A DNA stretch of 64,000 nt from Armatimonadota bacterium (GTDB taxonomy: Bacteria; Armatimonadota; DTGP01; JAKQQT01): the NCBI GenBank assembly GCA_036504095.1, contig DASXVS010000063.1, positions 1 through 64,000 of the forward strand. The letters run 5' to 3'. The notes under the pieces are model-generated. The model searched no databases and was not told the origin of the DNA. It worked only from the letters and a program-made list of their open reading frames with translations. Shown here piece after piece: positions 35,322 through 45,617 of this stretch (positions are counted from its first letter, which is position 1; each line of letters opens with the position of its first letter). The position numbers were made by a program, and so were the translations under genes.

Positions 35322-37151
35322 CTACTGATGTGTTTCCGGGCCTTCCGGAATCCGAGGCGCGTCAGGACGGGTCGCGCGTTTCTTCCACAGAAACTGAAAC
35401 AGGCTCTGGGAGGAGTTGGCGCGTACGATCGCGAGAACCACTCGGGGAAGGTGCTGCCCTCCGGGGTAAGCCAGGTACCGCGGCTCCCATTCCGGGCCGA
35501 ACTTCTCCTTGAATGCATGCAGCCCCGTGAAGCGATAGAAGTGGTTGAAGTGGTGGTACAGGACGTTGATGGCCGCATCCAGGGGAGCCCGTGATTCCGG
35601 TTTCGGCGCCAGTCCCTCGGTTTCGTTCTCCGGGCACTCCGAATCCGGCACCTGCAAGCCGGTGCTGAGGGGGCTGAGGCCCAGGCCGTACGCTTTCCAG
35701 CCCTCTTCCTTCAGCGCCAGGGCCTCCCTTGCGAAGAGGTATTCCATCACGCCGTTTGGCGCATCGGGACGGCGCCGCATGAGATCGGTGGCCCACCCGT
35801 CGGCACGGTACATAGGGACGAGTGTCTCGAACGCCAGGACGCGGTTCTGATCGTCCAGGGCAACCATCATCGGCTGCTGCGCGGCCACGGACGGATCCCA
35901 GTACCCCAGGCTGAACGTCTTCTCGCTGCCCTTCTGCTCTCCCAGCCACAGATCGCTGACCTCCTGAATGTGCGGAAGCAGGTTCAGCGGGTCCCTGGCG
36001 AGATCGTAACGGACGGCGCGCACACCTCGGCGCTCAATCGCCGCTACTGCGTTCCGCACTTTCTTCATCCGGCTTCCCTCCAGCGAGAATGAATCCAGGC
36101 GAACGACAGCATCTTCGCCGATCTTCAGGGTCCGAAGATCCGCCGCGTGATATGCCGGAAGATAGTCGGGCACGACCTGGTAAAACGCCGGCAGCCAGTC
36201 GTTGCGCGCGCACAGGTTGCAGAACTGAAGCACCAGTGCCGGCACCGCTTCGGGAGGCGCAATCGGGTCTCCCAGCGCCAGTGCGACGCCAGCGACGACC
36301 TTGTACGCGATAACGCCGGACCGATCCGCGTTGAAGCAATAGGCTTTATCCGGAAGCAGTGCGAAGTGGGCGATGGTGGTGCGCCCGTGCCGGATCAGCA
36401 ACCCTCGCACGACTTCGCGGTCGGCAACGGATGGCTTTCCGCGGACCAGCAGTGGTCGCAAGAGCATCATCAGGCCATACGACAGCGAACCGACGCTCAC
36501 CGCGTAGATGCTGTTAATGAACCACCACGCGCGAATCATCTGCCACGTGAGATGCCGTGAATACATCGCGTGAATGGGGTGGACCTTCACGTCCCCATAT
36601 TGGAAGAACAAGGCCAGAGTTGCTTGCAGCGCTTGCACCGGCGTGTGGATTCCCACAAACCGCGTGCGGAAGAACCAGAACCCATAAGTGCCATACACAG
36701 CGGTGAAAAGCACCGCCGCGATCACCGTCGCAACACCGTACCATACGGACGGCGGATCGCTTTCGGCATGGAAGAACGGCCTCAACAGGACGAGGCCCAG
36801 CATGAGCGAGAGGATAACGAGCGATTCCTCGTAGTCCAACCCTTTGATCAGATGGAGGCCGAACGAGACGCCAAGGGTGGCGAATGAAAGCGTCCACGCG
36901 ACACGCTTATGCCGCCAGAGCCCGCGGGCCAGCATGATGAGATAGAACCCCGCGACAACCGTCAGGATGCGGCTTCCGTGAACCACTTCCATGCCGAATA
37001 TCGCGTGGACGATTCGCGAACGCTCCGCGGTATGGGCGGCGATGACGCTGGCCACGTTGACGAATCCCATCAGCGCCACGAGAACGGCGATCAGCCGAAC
37101 CTCCAGGCGGCGCTTCAAGGGCATTTGGCTGGCGAAAATTGCGGTGTCCAT
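35322..37151 (-). CDS. MprF-type phosphatidylglycerol aminoacyltransferase (DUF2156)
   Basis: The 609-residue protein has six or more N-terminal membrane segments (to about residue 240) and a C-terminal DUF2156 domain (about 260-590). Conserved parts include KAYCFNADRSGVIAYKVVAGVALALGDPIAPP (in parts), RMKKVRNAVAAIERRGVRAVRYD, APNGVMEYLFAREALALKEEGW, LGLSPLS and LHAFKEKFGPEWEPRYLAYPGG. This is the catalytic unit that transfers an amino acid from aminoacyl-tRNA to phosphatidylglycerol. The flippase domain normally fused to it is absent; a separate flippase-like gene lies two genes upstream. It is the last gene of a five-gene operon. Confidence 0.88.
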   Translation of the reverse strand: MDTAIFASQMPLKRRLEVRLIAVLVALMGFVNVASVIAAHTAERSRIVHAIFGMEVVHGSRILTVVAGFYLIMLARGLWRHKRVAWTLSFATLGVSFGLHLIKGLDYEESLVILSLMLGLVLLRPFFHAESDPPSVWYGVATVIAAVLFTAVYGTYGFWFFRTRFVGIHTPVQALQATLALFFQYGDVKVHPIHAMYSRHLTWQMIRAWWFINSIYAVSVGSLSYGLMMLLRPLLVRGKPSVADREVVRGLLIRHGRTTIAHFALLPDKAYCFNADRSGVIAYKVVAGVALALGDPIAPPEAVPALVLQFCNLCARNDWLPAFYQVVPDYLPAYHAADLRTLKIGEDAVVRLDSFSLEGSRMKKVRNAVAAIERRGVRAVRYDLARDPLNLLPHIQEVSDLWLGEQKGSEKTFSLGYWDPSVAAQQPMMVALDDQNRVLAFETLVPMYRADGWATDLMRRRPDAPNGVMEYLFAREALALKEEGWKAYGLGLSPLSTGLQVPDSECPENETEGLAPKPESRAPLDAAINVLYHHFNHFYRFTGLHAFKEKFGPEWEPRYLAYPGGQHLPRVVLAIVRANSSQSLFQFLWKKRATRPDAPRIPEGPETHQ

Positions 37152-37161
37152 AGCGGAGGGC

Positions 37162-38094
37162 TCAGGGATGGGCGCGGAATCGCCGGTCAGCGAACAGCAG
37201 GCAGTCTCTCAGCCGCCGGCTCCAGAAGGCGAATCCGTGCGCGCCGGTGGAGATTCTGAGATCGGAGTCCGCGCCCAGTTCCTGGAGACGCGCCGCGAAT
37301 GCGCGGTTTTGGCGCACGTACTGGTCGTGCGCACCGCAGATCAGAAGTACATGCAGCGAGGCCGGATCGTGAACTGTCACGATGGTGTCCTGCGGAGAAT
37401 TCGCCCGCCACAGATCCATCCGCCCGCCAAGTACATGCCGGGCGATCGGGGTGAAATCCGCCGCCCGGAAATAGCCCGACATTGCACAGGCAACCGAGAA
37501 CACCTCCGGATGGCGGACGGCCAGGTTGGCGGCAGCGAAGCCCCCCATCGACACACCCGCGACCGCGCGGTGTCCGGCATCCGCTTTCGTCCGATAGTTC
37601 GCATCCACTCGGTTCACGACTTCATCCAGTAGATACCGTTCCACACTCCACGATCCGTCCGGACGATCCATCGCGCCATTGCAGTCGAACTGCCCGCGCG
37701 GACCCTGAAGGTCGGGGCAGACCAGTATCATCGGCGCGACGGAATCCGCCAGGATCATCTTTTCCAGCGTAACGTTCGCGCTGCCCTTGACAACCCAGTC
37801 CCGCGCTTGGCCGGGGCAGCCGTGCAGCAGATAGACAGCCGGGTACCTTACCTCCGCATTCTCCGGGTCATCGTACCCGGGAGGCAGGTAGACGAGCATA
37901 TCTTTGTTTGCTTTGAGAATCCGGCTGCGGAAAGCCACCCGCCGCAGGGATCCGGACATGCGCGCATGCAGGTCCTGCTCCTCCTGCCGGTCACTCAGCA
38001 GATCGTTGACCAGGACACCGACCGGAATCGCGACAATGACGAACGCCGCCGCGGCCAACGCGTAGCCCAATCGTGTTTTGCGGTTCATTTTCAT
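37162..38094 (-). CDS. Membrane-anchored esterase (esterase D family)
   Basis: The 310-residue protein has one N-terminal hydrophobic anchor (about 8-28) and an esterase-D-type domain: DMLVYLPPGYDDP, YPAVYLLHGCPGQ, and the nucleophile elbow AVAGVSMGGFAAANLA. Later come LLICGAHDQYV with the likely Asp and STGAHGFAFW with the catalytic His. Homologues include trehalose mycolyltransferases and feruloyl esterases. It lies in the same operon as the lipid aminoacyltransferase (10 bp before it), so an envelope substrate is likely. Confidence 0.85.
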   Translation of the reverse strand: MKMNRKTRLGYALAAAAFVIVAIPVGVLVNDLLSDRQEEQDLHARMSGSLRRVAFRSRILKANKDMLVYLPPGYDDPENAEVRYPAVYLLHGCPGQARDWVVKGSANVTLEKMILADSVAPMILVCPDLQGPRGQFDCNGAMDRPDGSWSVERYLLDEVVNRVDANYRTKADAGHRAVAGVSMGGFAAANLAVRHPEVFSVACAMSGYFRAADFTPIARHVLGGRMDLWRANSPQDTIVTVHDPASLHVLLICGAHDQYVRQNRAFAARLQELGADSDLRISTGAHGFAFWSRRLRDCLLFADRRFRAHP

Positions 38095-38109
38095 CGTCGT
38101 GGCGGCAGG

Positions 38110-39162
38110 TCAGGCGCCCTTCGTTCCGTGTAAAGCGTGCTTCGCCAGCACCACACCGATCGGTATCGGAAGCCAGTATTGAATCAGCCGGTACGTTCCG
38201 GTTACCAGCATGGCCACCGTGAGGTTGACGCCGAAAAGAGTGTGAAACGCACCGGCCATGCCGACCTCAAAAGCCCCCAACTGGCCGGGTATGAATGAGA
38301 TGAAGCCCAGCAGCATCGCGATCACGAAACCGGCGGCGACGAACCCGATCGGCTGCGGGTGCCCGAACGCCTGGAAAACGCACCACACGTTGAAGACATC
38401 CAGCACATTGTAGCCCAGCGCGGGAGCAACCGGCCTCAACAGGCCTTTCGGGTTTGCCGTGACATCACGACGCAGGGTACCCATACGCTCGACCATCGCC
38501 GATGCGGAAGCCTCTGGAGTTTCCGAATGCTCGCGCGAGGGGCGCAGCCTTCGCAGCCTTCGGACGATCCCCGCAAGTGTTCTCTCAAGAGCCTCCTGTT
38601 TGCCCAATCCCCACCAGAGGAACCCGATCACGCCACCAATCACCGCCACCAGAAGCGCCGCCGCGAGCACTGCCCTTCCCGGTAAATGCCCGATTACGGC
38701 CAGGTACACAAACGTGGCGGCAACGACAAGCAAGTACGTCAGGTAGTCATAGATGTAGGTGAGACCGATGGCGAAGAGGGCGCGGTCCGGCGGTACGCCT
38801 TCCGACTGCAAGGTCGCCACCATCAACGCCGAACCGCTCGCCCCACCGGTGGGCACGATGCGATTCACCGCGTTGAAGGCTGTGACCTTGGCAATCATCT
38901 CGCCCCAACCGAAGCGGTAACCGGCGAGTCCCAGGGCCGTCTGAAACAGCTTGCCGTTGCTGACGCTTCGCAGACACTCCACGATGCAGGCGAGCACCAG
39001 CCAGCCCGGCCGGGCGCCGCGGAGGAGGAATGCCATGTGGCGGAGGTCGCCGAGTTTGAGCAGCACGAACGCGCCGCAAATGACGAAAATCGCCGGCAAG
39101 ACGATAGCTCGCCACCCAAGGGAGGTCCCCGCAGCGCTTGCGTTGCTCCGACGTTTGTCCAT
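38110..39162 (-). CDS. LPG_synthase_TM / UPF0104-type flippase-like membrane protein
   Basis: The ATG at 39162 (MDKRRSNASAAGTSLG) gives 350 residues; longer readings overlap the deacetylase gene. It has about eight hydrophobic segments and the family's conserved pieces: VTAFNAVNRIVPTGGASGSALM, LTYIYDYLTYLLV, GFISFIPGQLGAFEVGMAG and TYRLIQYWLPIPIGVV. This is the domain that, in MprF, moves lysyl-phosphatidylglycerol across the membrane; stand-alone members include AglD-like proteins. With the DUF2156 enzyme two genes downstream it could form a split MprF. Confidence 0.9.
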   Translation of the reverse strand: MDKRRSNASAAGTSLGWRAIVLPAIFVICGAFVLLKLGDLRHMAFLLRGARPGWLVLACIVECLRSVSNGKLFQTALGLAGYRFGWGEMIAKVTAFNAVNRIVPTGGASGSALMVATLQSEGVPPDRALFAIGLTYIYDYLTYLLVVAATFVYLAVIGHLPGRAVLAAALLVAVIGGVIGFLWWGLGKQEALERTLAGIVRRLRRLRPSREHSETPEASASAMVERMGTLRRDVTANPKGLLRPVAPALGYNVLDVFNVWCVFQAFGHPQPIGFVAAGFVIAMLLGFISFIPGQLGAFEVGMAGAFHTLFGVNLTVAMLVTGTYRLIQYWLPIPIGVVLAKHALHGTKGA

Positions 39163-39169
39163 GGCTCGT

Positions 39170-39895
39170 TCAGATCGAAAGCGGTTTGCCGGGCTTCTGG
39201 AGGTGGAGTTTCCACCACAGCCCCACCAGACTGGTGCCATAACTAACGGCGTGGCGGGGAATCAGAAGCGGATCGGTCCCTCTGCCGGCGCGATTTCGCT
39301 CGCACGTGAGCGCAAGGCGATAGCCCGCCGCGCGGACCGCTTCCACGGCAGCACGGTCGAGATCGCCGTAAGGGTAGCAAAAATCGACTACTGGACGGTT
39401 GAGGGCTTCTTCCAGCGCCTCGCGGCTCCCGACAATTTCGCGCTGCAGATCGATCGGATCGAGGCCGGACAACCGCCGGTGGGAGGCCGTGTGACATCCG
39501 ACCCGGGCGCCCTCCGAGTCCACTCTGCGCAGCGCATCCGCCGACATCAGACGCGCGCTGCGGAGGCCTTCGGACGGCAGCCAGGCCGCTTCAGAATCCA
39601 TCAGCCCGGAAACCATGTAGACGCTCGAAGGAAAGCCGCGGCGCCGAATCGCCGGGTGGGCTATGGCGGCGAAATCCGCGTAGCCGTCATCGAACGAGAG
39701 GTGAACCGCGCGCGAAGGGATCTCCTTGGCGCCAGTCACGCAGGCATAGACTTCATCGAGTGACAGCACGTTGTACCGGCCAGCCTTGAGGAACGCCATC
39801 TGGCGGCGGAACGCGCCGGCATCGCAGTAGACTGCGCGATGCGCGTCCACCCGGCCGAACGTTCCCACCTGGTGATACATGAGGATGGTAATCAT
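39170..39895 (-). CDS. Polysaccharide deacetylase (NodB domain)
   Basis: The 241-residue protein begins ILMYHQV and has the NodB motifs VHLSFDDGYADF (two metal-pocket Asp), GARVGCHTASHRRLSG (the HxxxH-type metal ligands), FCYPYGDLD and LALTCERN. No signal peptide is visible. Family members deacetylate peptidoglycan, chitin-like or exopolysaccharide chains. It follows the GT4 gene by 26 bp and precedes the flippase-like gene by 7 bp, so all belong to one operon. Confidence 0.92.
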   Translation of the reverse strand: MITILMYHQVGTFGRVDAHRAVYCDAGAFRRQMAFLKAGRYNVLSLDEVYACVTGAKEIPSRAVHLSFDDGYADFAAIAHPAIRRRGFPSSVYMVSGLMDSEAAWLPSEGLRSARLMSADALRRVDSEGARVGCHTASHRRLSGLDPIDLQREIVGSREALEEALNRPVVDFCYPYGDLDRAAVEAVRAAGYRLALTCERNRAGRGTDPLLIPRHAVSYGTSLVGLWWKLHLQKPGKPLSI

Positions 39896-39921
39896 GGGCG
39901 ACGCGTGTGACGGGCAAGGCC

Positions 39922-40992
39922 TCAGCCCTTCAAGAGTTCGCGATACTGGGTTTCGATATCGTCGACCATCCGTTTCACGGTGAAACGTTCGCGAACCATC
40001 TTGTCGGCGGCCTCGACATAGCGGCAGACCTCGGGACCATCCAGAGCACTGGCAAGGCCGGCGCCAAGGGATTCGGGGCTGTCTGGTTCCACCAGAATTC
40101 CGGTTTCGCCGTGCGTCACCATTTCCGGCGTTCCGCCAACCCGCGAGGCAACGACGGGCGTGCGCGCGGCCATCGCCTCCAAAAGGGTCAGCGAAAACGA
40201 CTCCCTCCGGGAGGGCGCGGCGAGGACATCGTATGCGCCGAGCACTTCGTACGCGTTCGGCACGGTGCCGAGGAATTTCACCGAGCCGTCAAGGTTATGC
40301 CGCTCCACGAACGAGCGGAGCTTGAGTTCCGTGTCGTCGTCTCCACTGCCGGCGAGGACGAACGTTACATTCGGACGCTCCAACTTCCATTTGGCGGCAA
40401 CCTGGAGAAGGATATCGATCCCCTTATCCGGGATCAGGCGCGCAAGCATACCGACGACCTTGCCGCCCGGCACGACGCCCCACTCCGCGCGAAGCGCGGC
40501 GACCCTTCCCTCCGGCGTGCCGCACGCGGGGATTTCAATGCCGTTGTGCACGGTGCGAAGCAAGCCATCCGGCACACCGTGGCGGAGAAGGTTCTGGCGC
40601 GCGGCATCGGACACGCAGATGACGCGGTCCGCGCCCGCGTAGTATTTGTAGGTGTGCGTAGCGTGACACGAAGCGATAACCGGAATACCGAGGCGGTGGC
40701 CGGCCTTGACGGCGTAGAACGTGCCGCGCGTCATATGAGAGTGAATGATGTCTGCGTGCGTCATCCGGGCGAGTCGGCCCAGCCGTCCTACGGAAGTAAC
40801 GTCGAGGAGTCCGTCCATCGCCAGGTGAAACGGCTTCACGCGCGTTCCCTGTACGGCGTCCCACATCCAGCCGCGGTTGGGGCAGGCGAGGTAAACCTGG
40901 TGTCCACGGTCCATCAGGGCTTCGCCAAGCGAAACTACATGGCGCTCAACGCCCCCGATGGTATGGCTGTGCATGACCTGGATGATTGTCAT
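39922..40992 (-). CDS. GT4-family glycosyltransferase
   Basis: The 356-residue protein has the GT-B pattern of family 4: HTIGGVERHVVSLGEALMDRGH at the N-terminus, GVVPGGKVVGMLARLIPDKGIDILL in the linker (in parts), FVLAGSGDDDTELK, VKFLGTVPNAYEVLGAYDVLAAPSRRESFSLTLLEAMA (in parts; E-x7-E nucleotide-sugar site) and VVASRVGGTPEMV. It transfers a sugar from a nucleotide donor, probably to a lipid or surface glycan. It is the first gene of the envelope operon, 60 bp after metX, and may have its own promoter. Confidence 0.93.
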   Translation of the reverse strand: MTIIQVMHSHTIGGVERHVVSLGEALMDRGHQVYLACPNRGWMWDAVQGTRVKPFHLAMDGLLDVTSVGRLGRLARMTHADIIHSHMTRGTFYAVKAGHRLGIPVIASCHATHTYKYYAGADRVICVSDAARQNLLRHGVPDGLLRTVHNGIEIPACGTPEGRVAALRAEWGVVPGGKVVGMLARLIPDKGIDILLQVAAKWKLERPNVTFVLAGSGDDDTELKLRSFVERHNLDGSVKFLGTVPNAYEVLGAYDVLAAPSRRESFSLTLLEAMAARTPVVASRVGGTPEMVTHGETGILVEPDSPESLGAGLASALDGPEVCRYVEAADKMVRERFTVKRMVDDIETQYRELLKG

Positions 40993-41052
40993 AGGCTGGT
41001 AGATCGCGCAATGGACCCGGACAGGGCCGTCGGATGCGCGGCTGCTCTCACA

Positions 41053-42216
41053 TTATGGGCGCGGGACATCACCGCGAAGGAAATCTTTGATGAGTGCGCC
41101 GACCCGGTCGATCTCGAGGAGACATGCGTCGTGACCGTCTTCGCTGTCGATCTCCTCGTATCTCGCGTCGACGCCGGCGTATTTTGCGGCGGCGACCGCG
41201 CCTCGGAGTTCGGCCGGAGGAAACAACAGGTCGGAGGCGACGCCGACGACCATCAGGCGTGCCCTGATCGCCTGGAATGCCTCCTCACGGCTGCCGAATG
41301 GGCGGGCGATGTCCATCGTTTCGAGTGAACGCAACGCTGTGAGGTAGCAGTTGGCGTCGAACCGCGCCACGAGTTTGGCGCCTTCGTTATCCAGGTATTC
41401 CTCGACGGCGAACTTGCTCGGCAGGTTTTCCCCATCGTGCCCATCTGCGTTTGAATTGCCAAACCACCCGCCGAGGTAAGGCGAGGAGTAATAGGTGATC
41501 GTTGAAATCTTACGCGCAAGGCTGAGGCCCGCGAGCGGCAGGCGCCCCGTGCCATAGTAATCGCCGCCCTGGTAGTCCGGATCTGTCAGGAATGCCTGCC
41601 GTGCCACGTAGTTCCAGGCGATCAGCATCGCGGACGCCACCGGAGCGGACGCCACCGGGATGCAGTGCCGGACCATATCCGGGTAGGCCACCGCGAACTC
41701 CCAACTCTGCGACCCGCCCATGCTAGGCCCTGAAACCGCCTCCAACTGGCGGACTCCAAGGTGACGCAAGAGATGCCAGTGCGCCGTTACGATGTCGCGG
41801 ATCGTGACGTCGGGAAATGCGCTGCCGTAAGGCCGCCCGGTCTTGGGGTTAATACTCGCGGCGCACGTGGAGCCGCCCCAGCCGCCGAGCACGCCGGCGC
41901 AGACGACGAAGTGTTTATCCGTGTCAAACGCGCGCCCGGGGCCAATGAGCGGGTCCCACCACCCGACGTAATCCCGGCCCTCCATACGTCCCGCCGCGTG
42001 CATGTCGCCCGTCAGGCTGTGGCACACCAAAACGCCATTGTCGGCGTTTTCGTTGAGTGTACCGTATGTCTGGTAGGCCACGGTGATCGGCCCGAGGCGA
42101 TCGCCGCAGACGAGGGGCATTTCGTCCGGTGATTCCGCGAAGGTGAAAGTTTCCGTCTTCGCGCTAAGTCCGCTCTCGGCGAACGGGCGCGGTTTTCCAA
42201 AGAGTGATTCTGCCAT
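41053..42216 (-). CDS. metX: Homoserine O-acetyltransferase
   Basis: The 387-residue enzyme acetylates homoserine for methionine synthesis. The family blocks are complete: ITVAYQTYGTLNENADNGVLVCH, GVLGGWGGSTCAASINPKTG, GPSMGGSQSWEFAVAYP with the catalytic Ser, MVVGVASDLLFPP with the Asp, and SEDGHDACLLE with the His. Specificity for acetyl- rather than succinyl-CoA is assumed from the family. It follows metY after 79 bp of spacer filled by a GTGTCAG-word hairpin, so the product and the next enzyme of one pathway are encoded together. Confidence 0.95.
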   Translation of the reverse strand: MAESLFGKPRPFAESGLSAKTETFTFAESPDEMPLVCGDRLGPITVAYQTYGTLNENADNGVLVCHSLTGDMHAAGRMEGRDYVGWWDPLIGPGRAFDTDKHFVVCAGVLGGWGGSTCAASINPKTGRPYGSAFPDVTIRDIVTAHWHLLRHLGVRQLEAVSGPSMGGSQSWEFAVAYPDMVRHCIPVASAPVASAMLIAWNYVARQAFLTDPDYQGGDYYGTGRLPLAGLSLARKISTITYYSSPYLGGWFGNSNADGHDGENLPSKFAVEEYLDNEGAKLVARFDANCYLTALRSLETMDIARPFGSREEAFQAIRARLMVVGVASDLLFPPAELRGAVAAAKYAGVDARYEEIDSEDGHDACLLEIDRVGALIKDFLRGDVPRP

Positions 42217-42221
42217 GTTCT

Positions 42222-43636
<1,415 letters not shown>

Positions 43637-43638
43637 TC

Positions 43639-43665
43639 AGGAGCCCGCACGCGCAAACGGGCTTC
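43639..43665. terminator. Weak hairpin in the metY/secreted-protein spacer
   Basis: GGAGCCCG (43639-43646) and CGGGCTTCC (43657-43665) pair with one bulge around a 10-nt loop. On the minus strand it lies 31 bp past the end of the tagged-protein gene and is followed by TGAAAAG. It is a plausible terminator for that gene. Confidence 0.4.
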
Positions 43666-43696
43666 CCATCGAAGCCGAGGAGACAGGGGCAGGGTG

Positions 43697-45091
43697 CTAA
43701 GGCGCCGCGGTTACCGTGTAGGTTCCGTCGGGCAGGTACAGCGTGTAGGCGCCGGTGAAGGAAGAAGTGGCCGTCGCAGTATACGAAAACGCCCCACCGG
43801 CGGGAATCGTTGCCAGGTTTGAACTCGCCGTGATCGCGACGTTTGCGGCCGCGCTCCCGTTCACCTGGGTGACCTTGCCTTGGATGGTGCGAAACGCCGG
43901 AAGGGGTGGCACCGCAATGTTCTTGATCGCGTTGTGCGCCAGCATGGTGTATGGGAGCATGAAATAGACCAACGTGTTCGCGTTGGGGCTGGTGATGCCG
44001 ATTGAGAAGATATGCTGGCCCGGCTGAATGCCCACAAGGTAGTCATTAGCGGAACCCAAGAGCGTATACGACGCCGTGGTATCCGCCGTGCCGGTGGGCT
44101 GCAACCTTGAATAGAAGTCGATCGGCGGGTTGGCCGTCGGAGACGTAACGGCGCCCCCCAGTTCGTACAGTTGGGGAAAATTGAGCGTGGTGGACGTTGC
44201 GCCTGTCACGGTCAGCGGATTGTAATACATCACGTAGTAGAACGGGCTTGCGCCGCTGCTGACTCCGAATTCCGTGGCAACCTCCACGTAGTACTTGCCG
44301 GCGGGTACGTTGATGCTTGCGGGAGGCAGGGTCACATCGCGCGAGACATCGTTGAGCCGGTATGTCGATGCCGTCCCGCCCGTGTCGGTCAGATAGACCT
44401 TTGAGGTGGCGAACTGGGGAGCGCTGACCCCGGTAAAATTCAAGGTGAGAACGGGGGGCGTCGGCAGTGCCGCCCTCTTCAGAGTCAGGTTTGAAACAGG
44501 TCCGAAAACGGTCAGCGGGGTACCAACCGCCATCGCCGTATCCGTTTTCTCGACCTCGCCGCTGCCGTTGGTTGTCTCCTTGTGTGTGACGGCTACCGGC
44601 TGGTATACCCCTGCGGGAAGGGGCACAGAGAACGCGCCGGTTGTCGTGTCCAGCGAGGCAGGACCGAACACCGTCCCCGTTGTCGTGTTCGCGAACGCGA
44701 TGGCGCCTGTGAACACTGTATTCGACAGGTCCGTGAGCTTTCCCGCCACCGGGTAGGCGCCGGGCAGCAGGATGTTTTGCGTGGCGTTACCGGAGACTGT
44801 GAGGGTCAGTGTCGTTGAGACCGCGGCGGTGGCGATCGGCGGGTCGAGGCCCAGCGACATTCGAGCGATCTTCACCGCGTCGGCAATGCGAACGGCGCCG
44901 TCAAGACCGTCGGGCGCCACGTCCGCGGCGGCCTGTTGGGCCGTCGTCGGTTTCACGAGCCCACCGACGATTTTGAGCGCCAGTCTGGTATCGGCCGACG
45001 AGATGACTCCATCTCCCGTGATATCCCCCGTGCCGGCAATGCCGGCCGAGGCGCCGCAGAGCAGAGCCAACACCGTGAGTACGCGTGTCAT
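43697..45091 (-). CDS. Secreted protein with N-terminal dockerin domain and Ig-like repeats
   Basis: GGAGGG lies 6 nt before the ATG at 45091, which opens a signal peptide (TRVLTVLALLCGASAGIAG), giving 464 residues. Residues about 20-90 are a true-looking type I dockerin: GDITGDGVISSADTRLALKIVGG, then VRIADAVKIARMSLGLDPP. The first calcium loop (DITGDGVISSAD) keeps the acidic ligands. The rest shows several carboxypeptidase-regulatory/Ig-like units (VSGNATQNILLPGAYPVAGKL ... AFSVPLPAGVYQPVAVTH ... SFTGAYTLYLPDGTYTVTA). It is the only protein here with the tag at the N-terminus. The binding partner is unknown. Confidence 0.75.
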   Translation of the reverse strand: MTRVLTVLALLCGASAGIAGTGDITGDGVISSADTRLALKIVGGLVKPTTAQQAAADVAPDGLDGAVRIADAVKIARMSLGLDPPIATAAVSTTLTLTVSGNATQNILLPGAYPVAGKLTDLSNTVFTGAIAFANTTTGTVFGPASLDTTTGAFSVPLPAGVYQPVAVTHKETTNGSGEVEKTDTAMAVGTPLTVFGPVSNLTLKRAALPTPPVLTLNFTGVSAPQFATSKVYLTDTGGTASTYRLNDVSRDVTLPPASINVPAGKYYVEVATEFGVSSGASPFYYVMYYNPLTVTGATSTTLNFPQLYELGGAVTSPTANPPIDFYSRLQPTGTADTTASYTLLGSANDYLVGIQPGQHIFSIGITSPNANTLVYFMLPYTMLAHNAIKNIAVPPLPAFRTIQGKVTQVNGSAAANVAITASSNLATIPAGGAFSYTATATSSFTGAYTLYLPDGTYTVTAAP

Positions 45092-45150
45092 GAAATACCC
45101 TCCGGGATTCATGCTAGCACGCGAACGTCAGAAGCGGCCCTTGTGCGTCC

Positions 45151-45411
45151 TCACACCCTCATGGTGTGCCGGTGCGGGACACTCACCCACGGCAGGAGGC
45201 ACACGTAAACGTGCTCCCACTCAATCGCGGGCGCGTCCAGAGGAACCGGGTAGCCATCGGCGTCCATCACCTCGGCCTTACTGAACTCGATCGCTTTGAG
45301 GAAAGCCCGATCGTAGATCCGGATGGCGTCGCGGACAGTGGACCGCTCACGCACATCTACTCTAAAGTCGTTAACAAACACCGTCAGAACCCGCTTGCGA
45401 GTCACAATCAT
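45151..45411 (-). CDS. Small hypothetical protein, possible beta-grasp fold
   Basis: The 86-residue reading has strand-like TVFVNDFRVDVRERSTVRDAIRIYDRAFLKAI, then EVMDADGYPVPLDAPAIEWEHVYVCLLP. The V-N-x-x-x-V-x-V ... TVRDAI ... D-x-x-G-x-P-V pattern resembles ubiquitin-like/ThiS-MoaD beta-grasp proteins, but there is no C-terminal Gly-Gly, so sulfur-carrier activity is not expected. A GGAG lies 11 nt before the ATG, which is a long spacing. It is a probable but unproven gene, 59 bp from the secreted dockerin-protein gene. Confidence 0.5.
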   Translation of the reverse strand: MIVTRKRVLTVFVNDFRVDVRERSTVRDAIRIYDRAFLKAIEFSKAEVMDADGYPVPLDAPAIEWEHVYVCLLPWVSVPHRHTMRV

Positions 45412-45542
45412 GTCAACAGCGCTCCTTTGTTTGAACTGTTGTTATTGTCCCCGGCGGTACTGAAACCGGCATTAACGCGAGGTGAAATGGAGGATAAGGC
45501 GTATCTCTACGCGGCGATCGGCACGACTTGGGAACGCTGCTT

Positions 45543-45551
45543 TGCTAGAAT
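45543..45551 (+). promoter_or_regulatory. Possible extended -10 promoter for aspA
   Basis: TGCTAGAAT (TG, one base, TAGAAT) at 45543-45551 lies 66 nt upstream of the aspA start. A TTGGGA is only 12 nt before the hexamer, too close for a normal -35. Confidence 0.35.
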
Positions 45552-45617
45552 GAACGCAGATAACAGGGATTCACCCGCTACGCTTCGCGCGTGCTGGAAG
45601 GCAAAGGATTACCACTC

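Noticed and set aside
39907-41328. 473-codon open frame opposite GT4 and metX
   Set aside because: It spans two real genes on the other strand and has no protein-like motif.
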